Notes: a model not told the origin generated them from the sequence alone. A stretch of DNA of 64,000 nt from Archangium gephyra (GCA_003243425.1 QFQP01000001.1:310001-374000), one strand, 5' to 3'; positions 1-9,616 are shown, counted from the stretch's first letter. Translations and numbers: made by a program.

Positions 1-1047
1 CAGCGCACCTTGCCGCCTGATGTGCGCGTGGACACCTACGATCAGCAGGCGGCGTCGAAGATCGACGTGCTCTGGGTGGTCGACAACTCCGGCTCGATGG
101 CCCCCCGGCAGGAGAACCTGGCGCGCAACTTCCAGTCGTTCATCACCGAGTTCACGAAGAACTCCATCGACTACCGCATCGCGGTGACGACCACCGACAT
201 CTTCAAGGAAGCCGGGAAGTTCGTCGGTTCGCCGAAGGTGCTGCAGAACTCGACGCCCAACGTCGCCGCCGCCTTCGCCAGCAACATCCGCGTCGGTGCC
301 AACGGCTCGCCGTACGAAGTGGGCCTCGAAGCCGCGCGCATGTCGCTCGATCTTCAGAAAGAAGCGAACGCCGCGCAGGTGCAGCAGTGCAAGCAGGCGT
401 GCCCGAGTGACGGCCGCGCGGTGTGCCAGGCGAAGTGCGACACCGACACCGAGTTCCCCTTTCTTCGTCGCGACGCGTACCTCTATTTGATCTTCGTCAC
501 CGACGAAGAAGACCGCTCGAGCCAGGACGTTCGCTATTTCTACCGGTACTTCGAGACGGTGAAGAACGTCGGCAACGACGGCATGGTGACCACCGCCGCC
601 ATCATGGGCGACACGCCTTCCAACACCTGCGGCGCGACGCCGGGCACCCGCTACAAGGCGCTGTCGGACCTCACCGGCGGCGAAGTCGGGTCCATCTGCG
701 ACGGCAACTTCTCGGCGACGCTCGGCAAGCTGGCGCGCAACGCCGTCGGTCTGAAACGCAAGTTCGTGCTGCAGACCAAACCCAACCTGCAGACGCTCGA
801 AGTGCACGTGCGCTACCCGTGCAACATCTCCGCCGAGCAGCTCGCGTCGTGCGCCACCGTCGATCGCGCGTTCTGTGAAGGTCAGGCCGCTGACGCGGTC
901 GAGCTGGTGTGCACCCCGAAGCAGGGCGAGCCCGACGGCTGGGTCTACGAAGAAGGCGGCAACCTGGTGTTCTTCACCGGCGAATCGGTGCCGGGCCTCA
1001 CCGCGGTCATCGAGCTGCAGTACTACGAAGAAGGGAAGGGCCCGTGA
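1..1047 (+). CDS. VWA-domain protein, 5'-truncated by window edge
   Basis: The reading frame is open from the first base, so the true start and probably an export signal lie outside the window. The visible 348 residues hold a von Willebrand factor A fold. Its metal-binding MIDAS motif DNSGS is at bases 82-96, and a later TDEED acidic loop is at about 500-515. Several Cys pairs lie in the middle (CKQACPSDGRAVCQAKC region), which fits a secreted or surface protein. VWA domains usually mediate protein-protein contacts; no enzyme motif is visible. It is the first of six genes joined by overlapping stop/start codons, with the next ATG sharing base 1047, so it is probably co-translated with the lipoproteins that follow. 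Family assignment is firm; the partner is unknown. Confidence 0.85.
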   Translation, partial: QRTLPPDVRVDTYDQQAASKIDVLWVVDNSGSMAPRQENLARNFQSFITEFTKNSIDYRIAVTTTDIFKEAGKFVGSPKVLQNSTPNVAAAFASNIRVGANGSPYEVGLEAARMSLDLQKEANAAQVQQCKQACPSDGRAVCQAKCDTDTEFPFLRRDAYLYLIFVTDEEDRSSQDVRYFYRYFETVKNVGNDGMVTTAAIMGDTPSNTCGATPGTRYKALSDLTGGEVGSICDGNFSATLGKLARNAVGLKRKFVLQTKPNLQTLEVHVRYPCNISAEQLASCATVDRAFCEGQAADAVELVCTPKQGEPDGWVYEEGGNLVFFTGESVPGLTAVIELQYYEEGKGP

Positions 1048-2498
1048 TGCGCGCGGCGTGGAGTCTGGTCATCGTCGCGGCGCTCAGCGCCTGTCCCCGT
1101 GAAATGGTCTCGCAGGTCCGGCCGCAGCTGCTGCCGCCTTCGACCACCGTCGACTTCGGGACCATCCCCGTGCTCAACGAGAAGAGCATCGAGATCCCGC
1201 TCACCAGCCTGGGCCGCGCGAAGCTGACCATCTCCAACATCGCGCTGGCCAAAGACGACGGCATCTTCCGCATCACCAACAAGCCGGCGGAAATCGAAGG
1301 CGGCGTCACCGAGAACATCGTCGTGGTGTTCACCCCGCAGGCCGAGCAGGCGTACGAAGACACGCTCACCTTCGAGAGTGACGACGCAGACAACCCGAAC
1401 GTCACCATCACGCTCACCGGCGTTGGTAGCACGCGCGCCATCGTCGCCGTGGAACCCGCGATGCTCGACTTCGGCCGCGTCGCGGAGTGTGGCTCGACGG
1501 TGCTGCTGCTCTCGATTCAGAGCAGGGGCACCGCTGATCTCGTCATCAACCAGATCGGCTTCACCGAGGGCTCGTCGCCGGCGTTCACGTTCGTGGGGTC
1601 CACGCGCACGCCCGCCGTCGTCGAGAGTGAAGGCGCGAACGGGCTGCCCGGGGAGATTCAGATCACCGTGCGCGTGACGGTGCCCGCTGGCTCGGAAGGC
1701 ACGTTGACGGGCGGCATCACGTTGTCGACGACCGATCCTGATCAGCGCGAGCTCGTGGTGCCCATCACGGCGACCGTGAACCGCGCGCCGATCGCCGTGA
1801 TCCCGACGCTCAGCAACGCCGCCCCCGGGCAGACGGTGACGCTCGATGGCACGGGCTCGTCCGATCCCGACGGCGATGAGCCGATCTCCTACCAGTGGAC
1901 GCTCCGCAGCAAACCGCTGTCGTCGATGACCACCATCGCCGCGCCGACCGACGCCTCGACCTCGATGACGCTCGACCCCGCGGTGCCCGGCTCGTACGAA
2001 GTGCAGCTCGACGTGACTGACTCGACGGGCGCCAAGTCGTGCCAGCCGGCGCGCGCCACCATCGTCGCTTCGCCCGCTCAGAAATTGCTCGTCGAGATGT
2101 TCTGGGACAACGCGACGACCGACGTCGATCTCCACGTGCTGCGCACCGTCGACTCGCCGTTGTTCACCGCGCCCGACGACTGCTTCTACCAAAACCGCAC
2201 GCCCGACTGGGGCCTGCTCATGGACACCACCGACGACCCGGAGTTCGTGCGCGACGCGCTCACCGGCTACGGACCGGAGGTGTTCGGTTACGTGAACCCC
2301 GTCGATTCCACGTATCGCGTGCTGGCGGTGTTCCAGAACACGCTGCTCTCGCCGAACCCGGCCAGCAAGGTGACGGTGCGCGTGTACCTGTTCGGCGTGC
2401 TCAAGGCCGAAGCCACGCGCACGCTGACGACGAAAGACGAAATCTGGGAGGTCGCTGACGTGACCTGGCCCAGCGGCGAAGTGACGGTGCTGCCGTGA
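1047..2498 (+). CDS. Lipoprotein with choice-of-anchor-D/ASPM-like and PKD domains
   Basis: 483 residues from the ATG that overlaps the previous stop by one base (TGATG). This start gives a lipoprotein signal peptide ending in the lipobox LSAC at about residue 16. Residues about 30-135 and 140-240 look like two immunoglobulin-like choice-of-anchor-D (ASPM/SPD-2/Hydin) repeats, each with an L/TLDFG-type strand. Residues about 250-345 are a PKD domain (GTGSSDPDGDEPISYQW). The last 130 residues, beginning LLVEMFWDNATTDVDLHVL, resemble a YfaP-like all-beta domain. Such modules build extracellular scaffolds. It is translationally coupled on both sides. A longer upstream reading of this frame was rejected because it would bury the signal peptide. 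Confidence 0.8.
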   Translation: MRAAWSLVIVAALSACPREMVSQVRPQLLPPSTTVDFGTIPVLNEKSIEIPLTSLGRAKLTISNIALAKDDGIFRITNKPAEIEGGVTENIVVVFTPQAEQAYEDTLTFESDDADNPNVTITLTGVGSTRAIVAVEPAMLDFGRVAECGSTVLLLSIQSRGTADLVINQIGFTEGSSPAFTFVGSTRTPAVVESEGANGLPGEIQITVRVTVPAGSEGTLTGGITLSTTDPDQRELVVPITATVNRAPIAVIPTLSNAAPGQTVTLDGTGSSDPDGDEPISYQWTLRSKPLSSMTTIAAPTDASTSMTLDPAVPGSYEVQLDVTDSTGAKSCQPARATIVASPAQKLLVEMFWDNATTDVDLHVLRTVDSPLFTAPDDCFYQNRTPDWGLLMDTTDDPEFVRDALTGYGPEVFGYVNPVDSTYRVLAVFQNTLLSPNPASKVTVRVYLFGVLKAEATRTLTTKDEIWEVADVTWPSGEVTVLP

Positions 2499-3931
2499 AG
2501 CGCGTCGCGTTGGTGGTGGCGCTCGCGTTGACGGCGTGTCCTCCCGCGAAGCCCGAGGTCGACGCCGGCCGGGAGCCCGAGTGCAGCACGCGCTCGGAAT
2601 GTGACGCCGGCCTGGTGTGCACCGCCGAGAGCTTCTGCGCGCAGTGTTCGACGTCGGGTCAGTGCAGCTTGAAGGAGACGTGCAACTCCGAGACGCGGCT
2701 GTGTCAGCTGCGCGACGGGTGGGGCACGCAGTGCGCGCAGAACGAAGATTGTCAGCTGGGCTCGTGGTGCAAGCAGGGGCTCTGTCAGCCGCGTTCGCAG
2801 GTCTCGCTGTGCCCCGGTTGCCCGCAGGGCGAGCGCTGCAACCAGGTGACGTCGGTGTGCGAGGAAGACCTCGGCTGCTCGACGAGCGACGACTGCTCCG
2901 CCGGAGAGATCTGCAACACCGGCTCGCGCGCCTGTCAGCCGCGCTGCACGGTCGATACGCAGGCCGACATCTGCCCGGCGGGCACGCGCTGCATCGAGGA
3001 GAAGTGCTCGCAGTGTGGCTCTGACGCCGACTGTGGGCCCGGGCTCTCGTGCGACGCCGCGGGCAACTGCTCGGCCGGCTCGCGCTGCTACACCGATCGC
3101 GATTGTTCGGTGCCGCTGGTGTGTCTCGTTCAGACCGGCGCGTGCCTGCCGAAGTCGCCTTCGTGCCGCAGTGACGACAACTGCGCGGCCAATCAACGCT
3201 GCGATGTTCCGAGCGGTCGTTGCCTCGCTCGCGAGTGCCAGCCCGACCGTTACGAGCCCAACAATGACGAGACCAAAGCGTTCGGTGTGAGCGAAGGGGC
3301 GTATCGCGACCTGACGTTGTGCTCTGCAGACGTCGACTGGTTCTCCATCGCGCTCGCGCGTGGTGACCAGCTCGGCGTGAACGTCGACGCCGACCCGTTC
3401 AGCGAGAACAACTTCTCGACGGTGGTGAAAGACGCGACGGGCCGCACGGTTTCCGGCGGCCGCTTCCTCGTGAGCTACGTCGCGCCGGCGCCGGCCACGT
3501 ACTTCGTGGTGGTCAGCACCATCGACCCGTTCCAGCCGTACGACGTCAACTTCCTCAAGTCGCGCGGCACGCCGTGTGACGACGACGCGCTCGAGCCCAA
3601 CGACGCCGTCGCGCAGGCCACCATGTTGAACACCTCGCGCCAGGTCGACGGCCGCGTCTGCCCGCAGGATCAAGACTGGTTCCGCGCGACCGTGCCGGGC
3701 ACCGCCACCAACGTTCGCGTGTCGCTCATCAACTACACCGCGGGCGCCGGCCTGCTGCGCCTGTGCGTATTCAAGAGCGACGGCACCACGCAGCTCGGTT
3801 GCAGCGCCGATGCCGTGCCCAGCATCACCGCCCCGGCCTCGTCGCTGGGTGGAACGTCTGTCGTCGTGCGCGTGGTGGGTGACACCGAGCGCATCGCCAA
3901 CTCGTACACGCTGAACGTGGAGTTCCCATGA
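2495..3931 (+). CDS. Cys-rich lipoprotein with two PPC-like C-terminal domains
   Basis: 478 residues. The GTG start lies inside the previous stop (GTGA, 4-base overlap). The signal peptide MKRVALVVALALTAC has a lipobox TAC at residue 15. Residues about 30-250 are a string of short Cys-rich modules of the kind C..DxDC..G..C (at least six repeats), common in myxobacterial surface proteins. Residues about 255-365 and 370-478 each open with an EPND/EPNN motif followed by DxDWF, which marks bacterial pre-peptidase C-terminal (PPC)-like beta domains. There is no protease domain, so a binding or structural role is inferred. It is the third gene of the coupled surface-protein chain. Confidence 0.78.
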   Translation: MKRVALVVALALTACPPAKPEVDAGREPECSTRSECDAGLVCTAESFCAQCSTSGQCSLKETCNSETRLCQLRDGWGTQCAQNEDCQLGSWCKQGLCQPRSQVSLCPGCPQGERCNQVTSVCEEDLGCSTSDDCSAGEICNTGSRACQPRCTVDTQADICPAGTRCIEEKCSQCGSDADCGPGLSCDAAGNCSAGSRCYTDRDCSVPLVCLVQTGACLPKSPSCRSDDNCAANQRCDVPSGRCLARECQPDRYEPNNDETKAFGVSEGAYRDLTLCSADVDWFSIALARGDQLGVNVDADPFSENNFSTVVKDATGRTVSGGRFLVSYVAPAPATYFVVVSTIDPFQPYDVNFLKSRGTPCDDDALEPNDAVAQATMLNTSRQVDGRVCPQDQDWFRATVPGTATNVRVSLINYTAGAGLLRLCVFKSDGTTQLGCSADAVPSITAPASSLGGTSVVVRVVGDTERIANSYTLNVEFP

Positions 3932-6900
3932 GAACGTCACTCTCGCCGCTGTTCCTCGCTGCGCTGGCGTTGGCGTTGGCCGGTTGCCCTCGACCGCAAC
4001 CGAGGCCTGATGGTGGCGTGGTGGACGCGGGGCCCCAGGTCGAAGACGCTGGGTTCGACGCAGGTGTCGACCCCGTTGACGCAGGCACCGAAGACGCCGG
4101 TCCGCCTCCCGAGCTGAAGATCACCCGCCTGCTGCCTCCGCGCGGAGCGACCGCCGGAGGTACGCCGGTGCTGCTCGAGGGCTCGGGCTTCCTGCGCGAC
4201 TTCGCGGGCACCGGTTCGCAGGCGCGGCCGCTGAGCACGCTGCGCATCGGCGGCAATCAGGTGCAGGACTTCCAGATCATCGACGACAACACGATCGAGT
4301 TCCGCACGCCGCCCGGAGCGACGGGTGGCGCCTCGGTCACCATGCAGAACCCGAACGGCGACTACCTCTGCAACAACTGCTTCACGTACTTCGACGAGCT
4401 GGTCGTCACCACGTTCTCGCCACGTGAAGGCCCGCTCGCGGGTGGCAATGAAGTCACGTTGAACGGCAACGGCTTCACCAACGACACGCAGGTGAACTTC
4501 GGTGCGTTCTCTTCGCCGAAGGTCACGTTCGTCTCGGCCACCGAAGTGAAGGCCGTCGTTCCGCGCGGCGTGGCTGCCGGCCCGGTCGACCTGGTCGTCT
4601 ACAACAAGAACGGCGCCTCGAATCAGCGGCGCGCCTACGCGTATCTGCCCGACGTTCGCATCACGTCGATTTCGCCGGTCACCGGCGCGGTCGCTGGCGG
4701 TACCACGGTGACGTTGAACGGCACCGGCTTCACGGGCGCGACTGCAGTGACCTTCGGCGCCAACGCGGGCGCGAACCTCACCGTGGTGAGCGATGCGCGC
4801 CTCACCGTCGAGTCGCCCGCGGGCACCGCTGGAGCCGTCGATGTCACCGTCACCTCACCCGGCGGTACGTGGACCACGCGGCGGGGCTTCTCGTATGTGG
4901 ACACCGCGGGTTCGTTCGCGGTGTTCGCGCTCACGCCGCATGTGGTCCGCGCGGGGGAAACGGTGACCCTCACCGGTCAGGCGCTCGACTCGGGCGCGCT
5001 CAACGTCACCGTCGGTGGCGTCGCCGCGACCGTCGGGGCGCGCACGTTCTCGACGGCTGAAGTCACTGTGCCTGCGCGTGGTGCGGCGCCTCGCATTTCC
5101 GACGTCGTGGTCAGCGGCGGCTCGTCGGCGACGTTGACGGGAGGCGCGACGTGGCGCGTGAGCCTCACGTCGGCGACTCCCAACAGCGGTCCTGTCGCTG
5201 GCGGCACGGCCGTGTCGGTGGTCGGCGCAGCGATTCCGTCTTCCGCTGAAGTCGTGGTCGGCACGTTCGCGGCGCCCAGCGTCACCGTCGGTTCTGAGAC
5301 CGCGCTCTCGCTCACCACGCCTGCGGGCAGCGGCGGCGCGGCGAGTGACCTTCGCGTCGTCGACGCGACCGACCGTGAGAACGACGCGGTGCTCGAAGAC
5401 GCGTTCACCTTCCGCGAGCCGCTCAGCATCGGCCGCGTGCAGCCCGAGCGTGGCGCCATCGCGGGCAACACCCTGGTGACGGTGCTCGGCTCCGGCTTCG
5501 GCGAGTCGATGCTCATCCGCTTCGGCGCCAACGTCGCCAAGGACTTCAAGTTCATCGACTCGCACACCGTCACCTGCCGCACGCCGAAAGCGAGCGTGGG
5601 CGTGGTCGACGTGAAGGTCGAACGCCTCGGTGAGAGCGACACGCTGCCCGGCGGCTTCTCGTACTTCGATCCGCGCAGCATCTCGGGCGGGCTGTCGGGC
5701 GGGCCGATGGTGGGCACGCTCAACGTCACCGTGCTCGAGTCGACGCAGGGCTCCTACGGCGCGCCGGTGCCCAACGCGAAGGTGATGATCGGTCTCGACC
5801 CCACCACGCCGTTCCAGGGCGTGACCGATCACCGCGGGCAGATCACCTTCAGCGACACCACGCTGGTGAAGGCCGAGCTCGTCACCGTCTTCAAGGACTT
5901 CTACGAGTCGGCGACGGTCACGGGCGTCAACGCCGAGAACCTGACGGTGTTCATCGCGCGCACGGGCGGTGGAGAGCCCGGCTCTGGTGGCGGGCAGATG
6001 GGAGTTCCCGCCTCGATGATCTCCGGCCGAGTCGCGGGCTTCAAAGCCCCGCGTGCCCTGATGCCCGGCGAGTCGCTCGAAGCCCGGGTGTTCGTCGCCC
6101 AGACGTCACTCTACGAAGGCCCCCCCTTCGGCAATCTGCGGGATCGCTCGCAGGAGAAGTGGCGCATCGCTCAGGAGGGCGGCGAATACCTCGTGTACAC
6201 CGGCGCCGGCCTTCGCGCGGTGTACGCCGTGCTCGGCATTTCGCGCGGAGCGCTCTTCACGCCGGTCGCCATGGGCGTGCGCCGCGGCGTCACCACCTCG
6301 GCCGACAACCCGGCCACCGGGCGCGACATCATCATCGACACGCAACTCGATCTGACGGTGCCCATCACCATCGACTCGCCGCTCACCTTCGAAGGCGTTC
6401 TCGGCCCTGAGCCGGGGGTCAATCGCGTCTATGCGTGGCTCGAGCTCGGTGCCGAGGGCTTCATTCCCAACCCGAACAACACCAACACCGGCATGAACGG
6501 CAACGGCTCGCTCGTGTCGTCTGCGGGCACGACGCTGTCGTTCCCCCACTTCCCGAGGCTCGACGGCAGCAACTTCATTTTCTTGAACGAGTCGTCGGGC
6601 TCGCTGGCCTACCCGGTGAGCTATTACTTCCGGCGCCAGCCCGGGAACCTGGCGACGGGCGTGACCATCGGCCCGCTGTTGCCCGCCCCGAACATCACCG
6701 CGCCACTCACGACTTTCACCGGCACCGTCTCGTGGACGATGGCCCCCGGGCCTTCACCTGATCTTCACCACGTGCAGATCCTGAGGCCCACGCCCACGGG
6801 CAACGTGCCGGTGTGGAGCATCGTGCTTCCCGGCACCGAGACGCAGGTTGTGGTGCCGCAAGCTGCCGTCGACAAGTTGAACCGCGAAGAGCAGGGCAAC

Positions 6901-7029
6901 CAGTTGCTGGTCGTCATCTACAGCAGCCGCTCACCACGCTTCGCCTACAACCAGTGGACCTACGACTCTCTCTCTGGCCTCACGTGGTCGAGCTACACGC
7001 TCGCCGTCAGCAACGGCTTCACTCCATGA
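3928..7029 (+). CDS. Large IPT/TIG-repeat lipoprotein
   Basis: 1033 residues. The start overlaps the previous stop (ATGA). The signal peptide ends in the lipobox LAGC at about residue 19, followed by a low-complexity D/G/A/V linker. Residues about 55-590 contain roughly six IPT/TIG immunoglobulin-like domains, each recognised by a P..G..AGGT.VTLNGTGF-like signature. Residues about 605-685 resemble a carboxypeptidase-regulatory-like domain (PNAKVMIGLD). The remaining 350 residues have no match I recognise. TIG arrays usually form rod-like extracellular adhesins or scaffolds. Position in the chain suggests it works with the VWA, PKD and PPC lipoproteins at the cell surface; function is otherwise unknown. 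Confidence 0.82.
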   Translation: MRTSLSPLFLAALALALAGCPRPQPRPDGGVVDAGPQVEDAGFDAGVDPVDAGTEDAGPPPELKITRLLPPRGATAGGTPVLLEGSGFLRDFAGTGSQARPLSTLRIGGNQVQDFQIIDDNTIEFRTPPGATGGASVTMQNPNGDYLCNNCFTYFDELVVTTFSPREGPLAGGNEVTLNGNGFTNDTQVNFGAFSSPKVTFVSATEVKAVVPRGVAAGPVDLVVYNKNGASNQRRAYAYLPDVRITSISPVTGAVAGGTTVTLNGTGFTGATAVTFGANAGANLTVVSDARLTVESPAGTAGAVDVTVTSPGGTWTTRRGFSYVDTAGSFAVFALTPHVVRAGETVTLTGQALDSGALNVTVGGVAATVGARTFSTAEVTVPARGAAPRISDVVVSGGSSATLTGGATWRVSLTSATPNSGPVAGGTAVSVVGAAIPSSAEVVVGTFAAPSVTVGSETALSLTTPAGSGGAASDLRVVDATDRENDAVLEDAFTFREPLSIGRVQPERGAIAGNTLVTVLGSGFGESMLIRFGANVAKDFKFIDSHTVTCRTPKASVGVVDVKVERLGESDTLPGGFSYFDPRSISGGLSGGPMVGTLNVTVLESTQGSYGAPVPNAKVMIGLDPTTPFQGVTDHRGQITFSDTTLVKAELVTVFKDFYESATVTGVNAENLTVFIARTGGGEPGSGGGQMGVPASMISGRVAGFKAPRALMPGESLEARVFVAQTSLYEGPPFGNLRDRSQEKWRIAQEGGEYLVYTGAGLRAVYAVLGISRGALFTPVAMGVRRGVTTSADNPATGRDIIIDTQLDLTVPITIDSPLTFEGVLGPEPGVNRVYAWLELGAEGFIPNPNNTNTGMNGNGSLVSSAGTTLSFPHFPRLDGSNFIFLNESSGSLAYPVSYYFRRQPGNLATGVTIGPLLPAPNITAPLTTFTGTVSWTMAPGPSPDLHHVQILRPTPTGNVPVWSIVLPGTETQVVVPQAAVDKLNREEQGNQLLVVIYSSRSPRFAYNQWTYDSLSGLTWSSYTLAVSNGFTP

Positions 7030-8171
7030 CGTTCACTTCCCGGGCGCTCTTCGTGGGCGCTGCGTTGACGATGCTGGCGGGCTGTCGCGACACCCGCCTT
7101 GGCGAAAAGGCCTGCCGCGAAGATGCCGACTGTGGTTCACCTGCGTCGGCCTTCCGCTGCGAGGCGGAGACCGGCGTCTGCTACTGCCGGACCGATCAAG
7201 CGTGCCCCGGCTCGCAGTTCTGCAACGCCATCGGCTTCTGTCAGGACCGCAGCGGCTGCGTGACCAACCTCGATTGCGCCGACGCCACCACCTACTGCGA
7301 CACCGCGAGCGGTCAGTGCATTCCGCGCGGCCGTTGCTCGTCAGACCTGCAGTGCACCCTGGGCGAAGTGTGCGACCTCGCCGCTTCACGTTGCGTCGCC
7401 GGCTGCCGCACCAACGGTGACTGCGCGGGCACCAGCTGCCGCTGTGGAGAGACCGCGTGCGCCTGCACTGGCACCACGCCCGAAGAGCTCGCGCGCTGCA
7501 CCATCGGCGTGTGCGACCCCGACTTCTGCGCCGACGAGACGTTCTGCCGTTTCGGTGAGACCTGCGGCGCCCAGCCCGACGCCGGTTACCCCCGCGCGCA
7601 TTGCTACGACGACTACGACACGCGTCTGCGCCCCTACTGCGACAACTGCGCGTTCGGCGGCGGCACGTCGGTCTGTGGCTCCGGGCCCAACTACTGCCTC
7701 ATCGACACGCGCAACCCCGGCAACAGCTACTGCGGCGCCGACTGTGGCTCTGGCCAGTCGTGCCCGCGCGGCTACGCCTGCCAGGACGTCATCGTGGTCG
7801 TCAGCCAATGGGCCTGTTCGCGCAGCAACCCGTCGTGCCCCACCAACCCCGCGTTGCCGTGCACGTCAGACACCGACTGCCGGCGCGGCGGCACCTGCGT
7901 GAAGTTGCCGGGCCAGACCAGCGGCTCGTGTGCGGGGCGGTGCGCGGTCGACGAAGGCGACGAGACCGGCTTCTGCTCGTGTCAGGTCGACGATGATTGC
8001 GCGCAGGAGACGTGCTCGGGCGGTGAGTGCAGCGTGAGCCGTCGCGCTTGCGTGAACGACAGCGACTGCCGCTCGATTCGCTGCGTCGACTTCCAGGGCG
8101 GAGGCGGGTGCCTCATCGGCCAGAACTGCGCGCCAGCCAACGGTCTGTCGTGCATCGAAGTGAAGCAGTGA
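7026..8171 (+). CDS. Cys-rich repeat lipoprotein
   Basis: 381 residues from an ATG overlapping the previous stop (ATGA). The signal peptide MTFTSRALFVGAALTMLAGC has a lipobox LAGC ending at residue 20. The mature part is dominated by short C..D.DC modules; well over 40 cysteines, evenly paired, imply many disulfides and an extracytoplasmic location. No catalytic motif is visible. The same frame stays open upstream to 6813, but that stretch lies inside the previous gene and lacks a signal sequence, so 7026 is preferred. It is the fifth member of the coupled surface-lipoprotein chain. Confidence 0.78.
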   Translation: MTFTSRALFVGAALTMLAGCRDTRLGEKACREDADCGSPASAFRCEAETGVCYCRTDQACPGSQFCNAIGFCQDRSGCVTNLDCADATTYCDTASGQCIPRGRCSSDLQCTLGEVCDLAASRCVAGCRTNGDCAGTSCRCGETACACTGTTPEELARCTIGVCDPDFCADETFCRFGETCGAQPDAGYPRAHCYDDYDTRLRPYCDNCAFGGGTSVCGSGPNYCLIDTRNPGNSYCGADCGSGQSCPRGYACQDVIVVVSQWACSRSNPSCPTNPALPCTSDTDCRRGGTCVKLPGQTSGSCAGRCAVDEGDETGFCSCQVDDDCAQETCSGGECSVSRRACVNDSDCRSIRCVDFQGGGGCLIGQNCAPANGLSCIEVKQ

Positions 8172-8581
8172 GAGTCGCGCTGGCCGCGCTCTGTCTGGCT
8201 GCGTGCAGCAAAGGCGCCGCGAGCACCGAGACGCGGTCGACGAGGTTCGCCACGGCGAAGGAGCGCATCACCTTTCTGCGCGACTACGTGGCGTTCCCCA
8301 GCGAGCCGAAAGACGTCGCCTGGCACCTCTACGAGATCGAAGCCGGCACCGCCGTGCACGCCATCGTGAAGATCGACCCGGCCGACGCGCACCTGTGGTC
8401 GATGGGCTGCGGTGATTTCGTGGGTGAAGCGCGACCGAAGTGGGTGCCCGAGCTGCTCACCGGCACCGGGTGGACGCTCAAGTCGATCCCCGACACGTGG
8501 AGCTGCGGTCGCGAGAAGCGCGCGATTCACGTCAAAGAAGGCATCGTGGTTCGCGCCACGCTGGTGCCGAAGCTCGACTGA
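8168..8581 (+). CDS. Small hypothetical lipoprotein
   Basis: 137 residues from a GTG that overlaps the previous stop (GTGA). The N-terminus VRVALAALCLAAC is a short lipoprotein signal with lipobox LAAC. The mature part is soluble-looking, with two further Cys, and matches no family I recognise. Its value is contextual: it closes a run of six genes coupled by overlapping codons, so it is probably made in fixed ratio with the preceding TIG, PKD and Cys-rich proteins. Without the signal sequence and coupling I would not be able to place its start; upstream continuation of the frame falls within the previous gene. Confidence 0.65.
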   Translation: MRVALAALCLAACSKGAASTETRSTRFATAKERITFLRDYVAFPSEPKDVAWHLYEIEAGTAVHAIVKIDPADAHLWSMGCGDFVGEARPKWVPELLTGTGWTLKSIPDTWSCGREKRAIHVKEGIVVRATLVPKLD

Positions 8582-8654
8582 ATTTTTGACGACGCACCTG
8601 CCGCACGTTTGATCAGGCCCGTAGCCACCTGTTTCACCTTTACGGAGCCGCCCC

Positions 8655-8828
8655 ATGAACGAGCAGCGCATCGAAGAGAACAACGACCGTCGTCAGCAGG
8701 CGCCCGCCACCAGCCTGTGGAGCGAATTCGTCGCCGAGAACGCGTGGCGCCCGCAGGACAAGCCGCGCTACCAGACCGACGGGTGGCTGCGCGCGCACGG
8801 CTACCTGCCGGACCGCCGCACGAAGTGA
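8655..8828 (+). CDS. Small hydrophilic protein (57 aa)
   Basis: A short frame begins with an ATG preceded by GGAG at 8644-8647, a well-placed ribosome site. It reads MNEQRIEENNDRRQQ at the N-terminus and ends in a Trp/Arg-rich tail. Codons are strongly GC-ending throughout, as in neighbouring genes, which supports real coding. There is no signal peptide and no known motif; it is rich in charged residues and probably cytoplasmic. It stands between the lipoprotein chain and the decayed stretch downstream. Confidence 0.55.
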   Translation: MNEQRIEENNDRRQQAPATSLWSEFVAENAWRPQDKPRYQTDGWLRAHGYLPDRRTK

Positions 8829-8850
8829 AACGCAAAGACCGCTGCTCGCG

Positions 8851-9540
8851 GTGGCGAAGGGTGACGTTCGCCGGCTCTCCTTCGACCCGCTGGACGCGAA
8901 GAAGTGTCACGCCGCGCTCAACGCGCTGGAGCGGTACCGCGCCGAGCTCGCCCGCGGGTACCGCGGCATCGACCTGAAGCAGTTCGATGGTGCCCGAACT
9001 CTGTCTGCGCACCTTCGAGCAATCACGCCTCGCCGCCGACAGGGGTCCCGAGGGCGCAGTCCAGTTGGCGGCGAGACCTCATGGCCGTCGGTACCGCGCT
9101 GGTCGCGCCTGGGCTCGTAAACGCCCGCCGCTTCGAACGCATCGCCGGGGTCGGGGCCTCGACGACAACCTCCGTGACGTGGTCCGGCTCGCCGAGCTGT
9201 TCGAGGCCTTCCTGTCTCCCGGCGTCCCCGAGGAGGCCCGGCACGCCGCCGAGACCGCGTTGGCGCTCATGAGCAGCCCGGAGCCGCTCCAGTGATGCTG
9301 CCGAGCTGGGCGAACGCTCCGCCGCCCTGGTCTCTCGACGGTACGACCTGCTCCGAGGCGTGTTCGCGGTCCTGCTCGGATACCGGGAGGCCGGTCAACT
9401 CAGCCGACCGCTCGGCCACTCGGGCCGCTGAGCTGCTGACACAGACCCCGGTTCCGTTGAACGACCGGGTCGGCCCGTCAGCCGAATCGATGTGTTCGTC
9501 ACGGAGAACCCGTCGACCCGTTCGGTGAATTGCACACATG
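8851..9540 (+). pseudogene. Decayed coding stretch with multiple frame changes
   Basis: No single frame spans this interval, but strong GC-ending codon use jumps between plus-strand frames. One frame is coding-like from 8851 to about 8985 (AKGDVRRLSFDPLDAKK). Others take over near 8987 (LRTFEQSRLAADRG), near 9080 (AVGTALVAPGLVNARR), and at about 9150-9295 (LDDNLRDVVRLAELFE, ending TGA). A further shift continues to about 9430 (RYDLLRGVFAVLLGYREAG). This pattern suggests one or two genes broken by several small insertions or deletions. I do not recognise the ancestral family. It could instead be poor-quality sequence. This annotation covers most of the 840 bases without an intact gene between 8829 and 9673. 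Confidence 0.4.
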
Positions 9541-9616
9541 CCGTGCAGAACCGTCTGACCCGTTGATTCGAATGACGTGGGCGTGTCCGCAGACCCTGCG
9601 GAGGGTACGCCGCCGC

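Noticed and set aside
2288..3940. Minus-strand open frame of 550 codons
   Set aside because: Shadow of the Cys-rich/PPC lipoprotein, which has a lipobox, a coupled start and known motifs.
9267..9539. Minus-strand 90-codon frame in the decayed region
   Set aside because: Third-position bias there favours the plus strand, and the translated sequence is low in hydrophobic residues with no motif.
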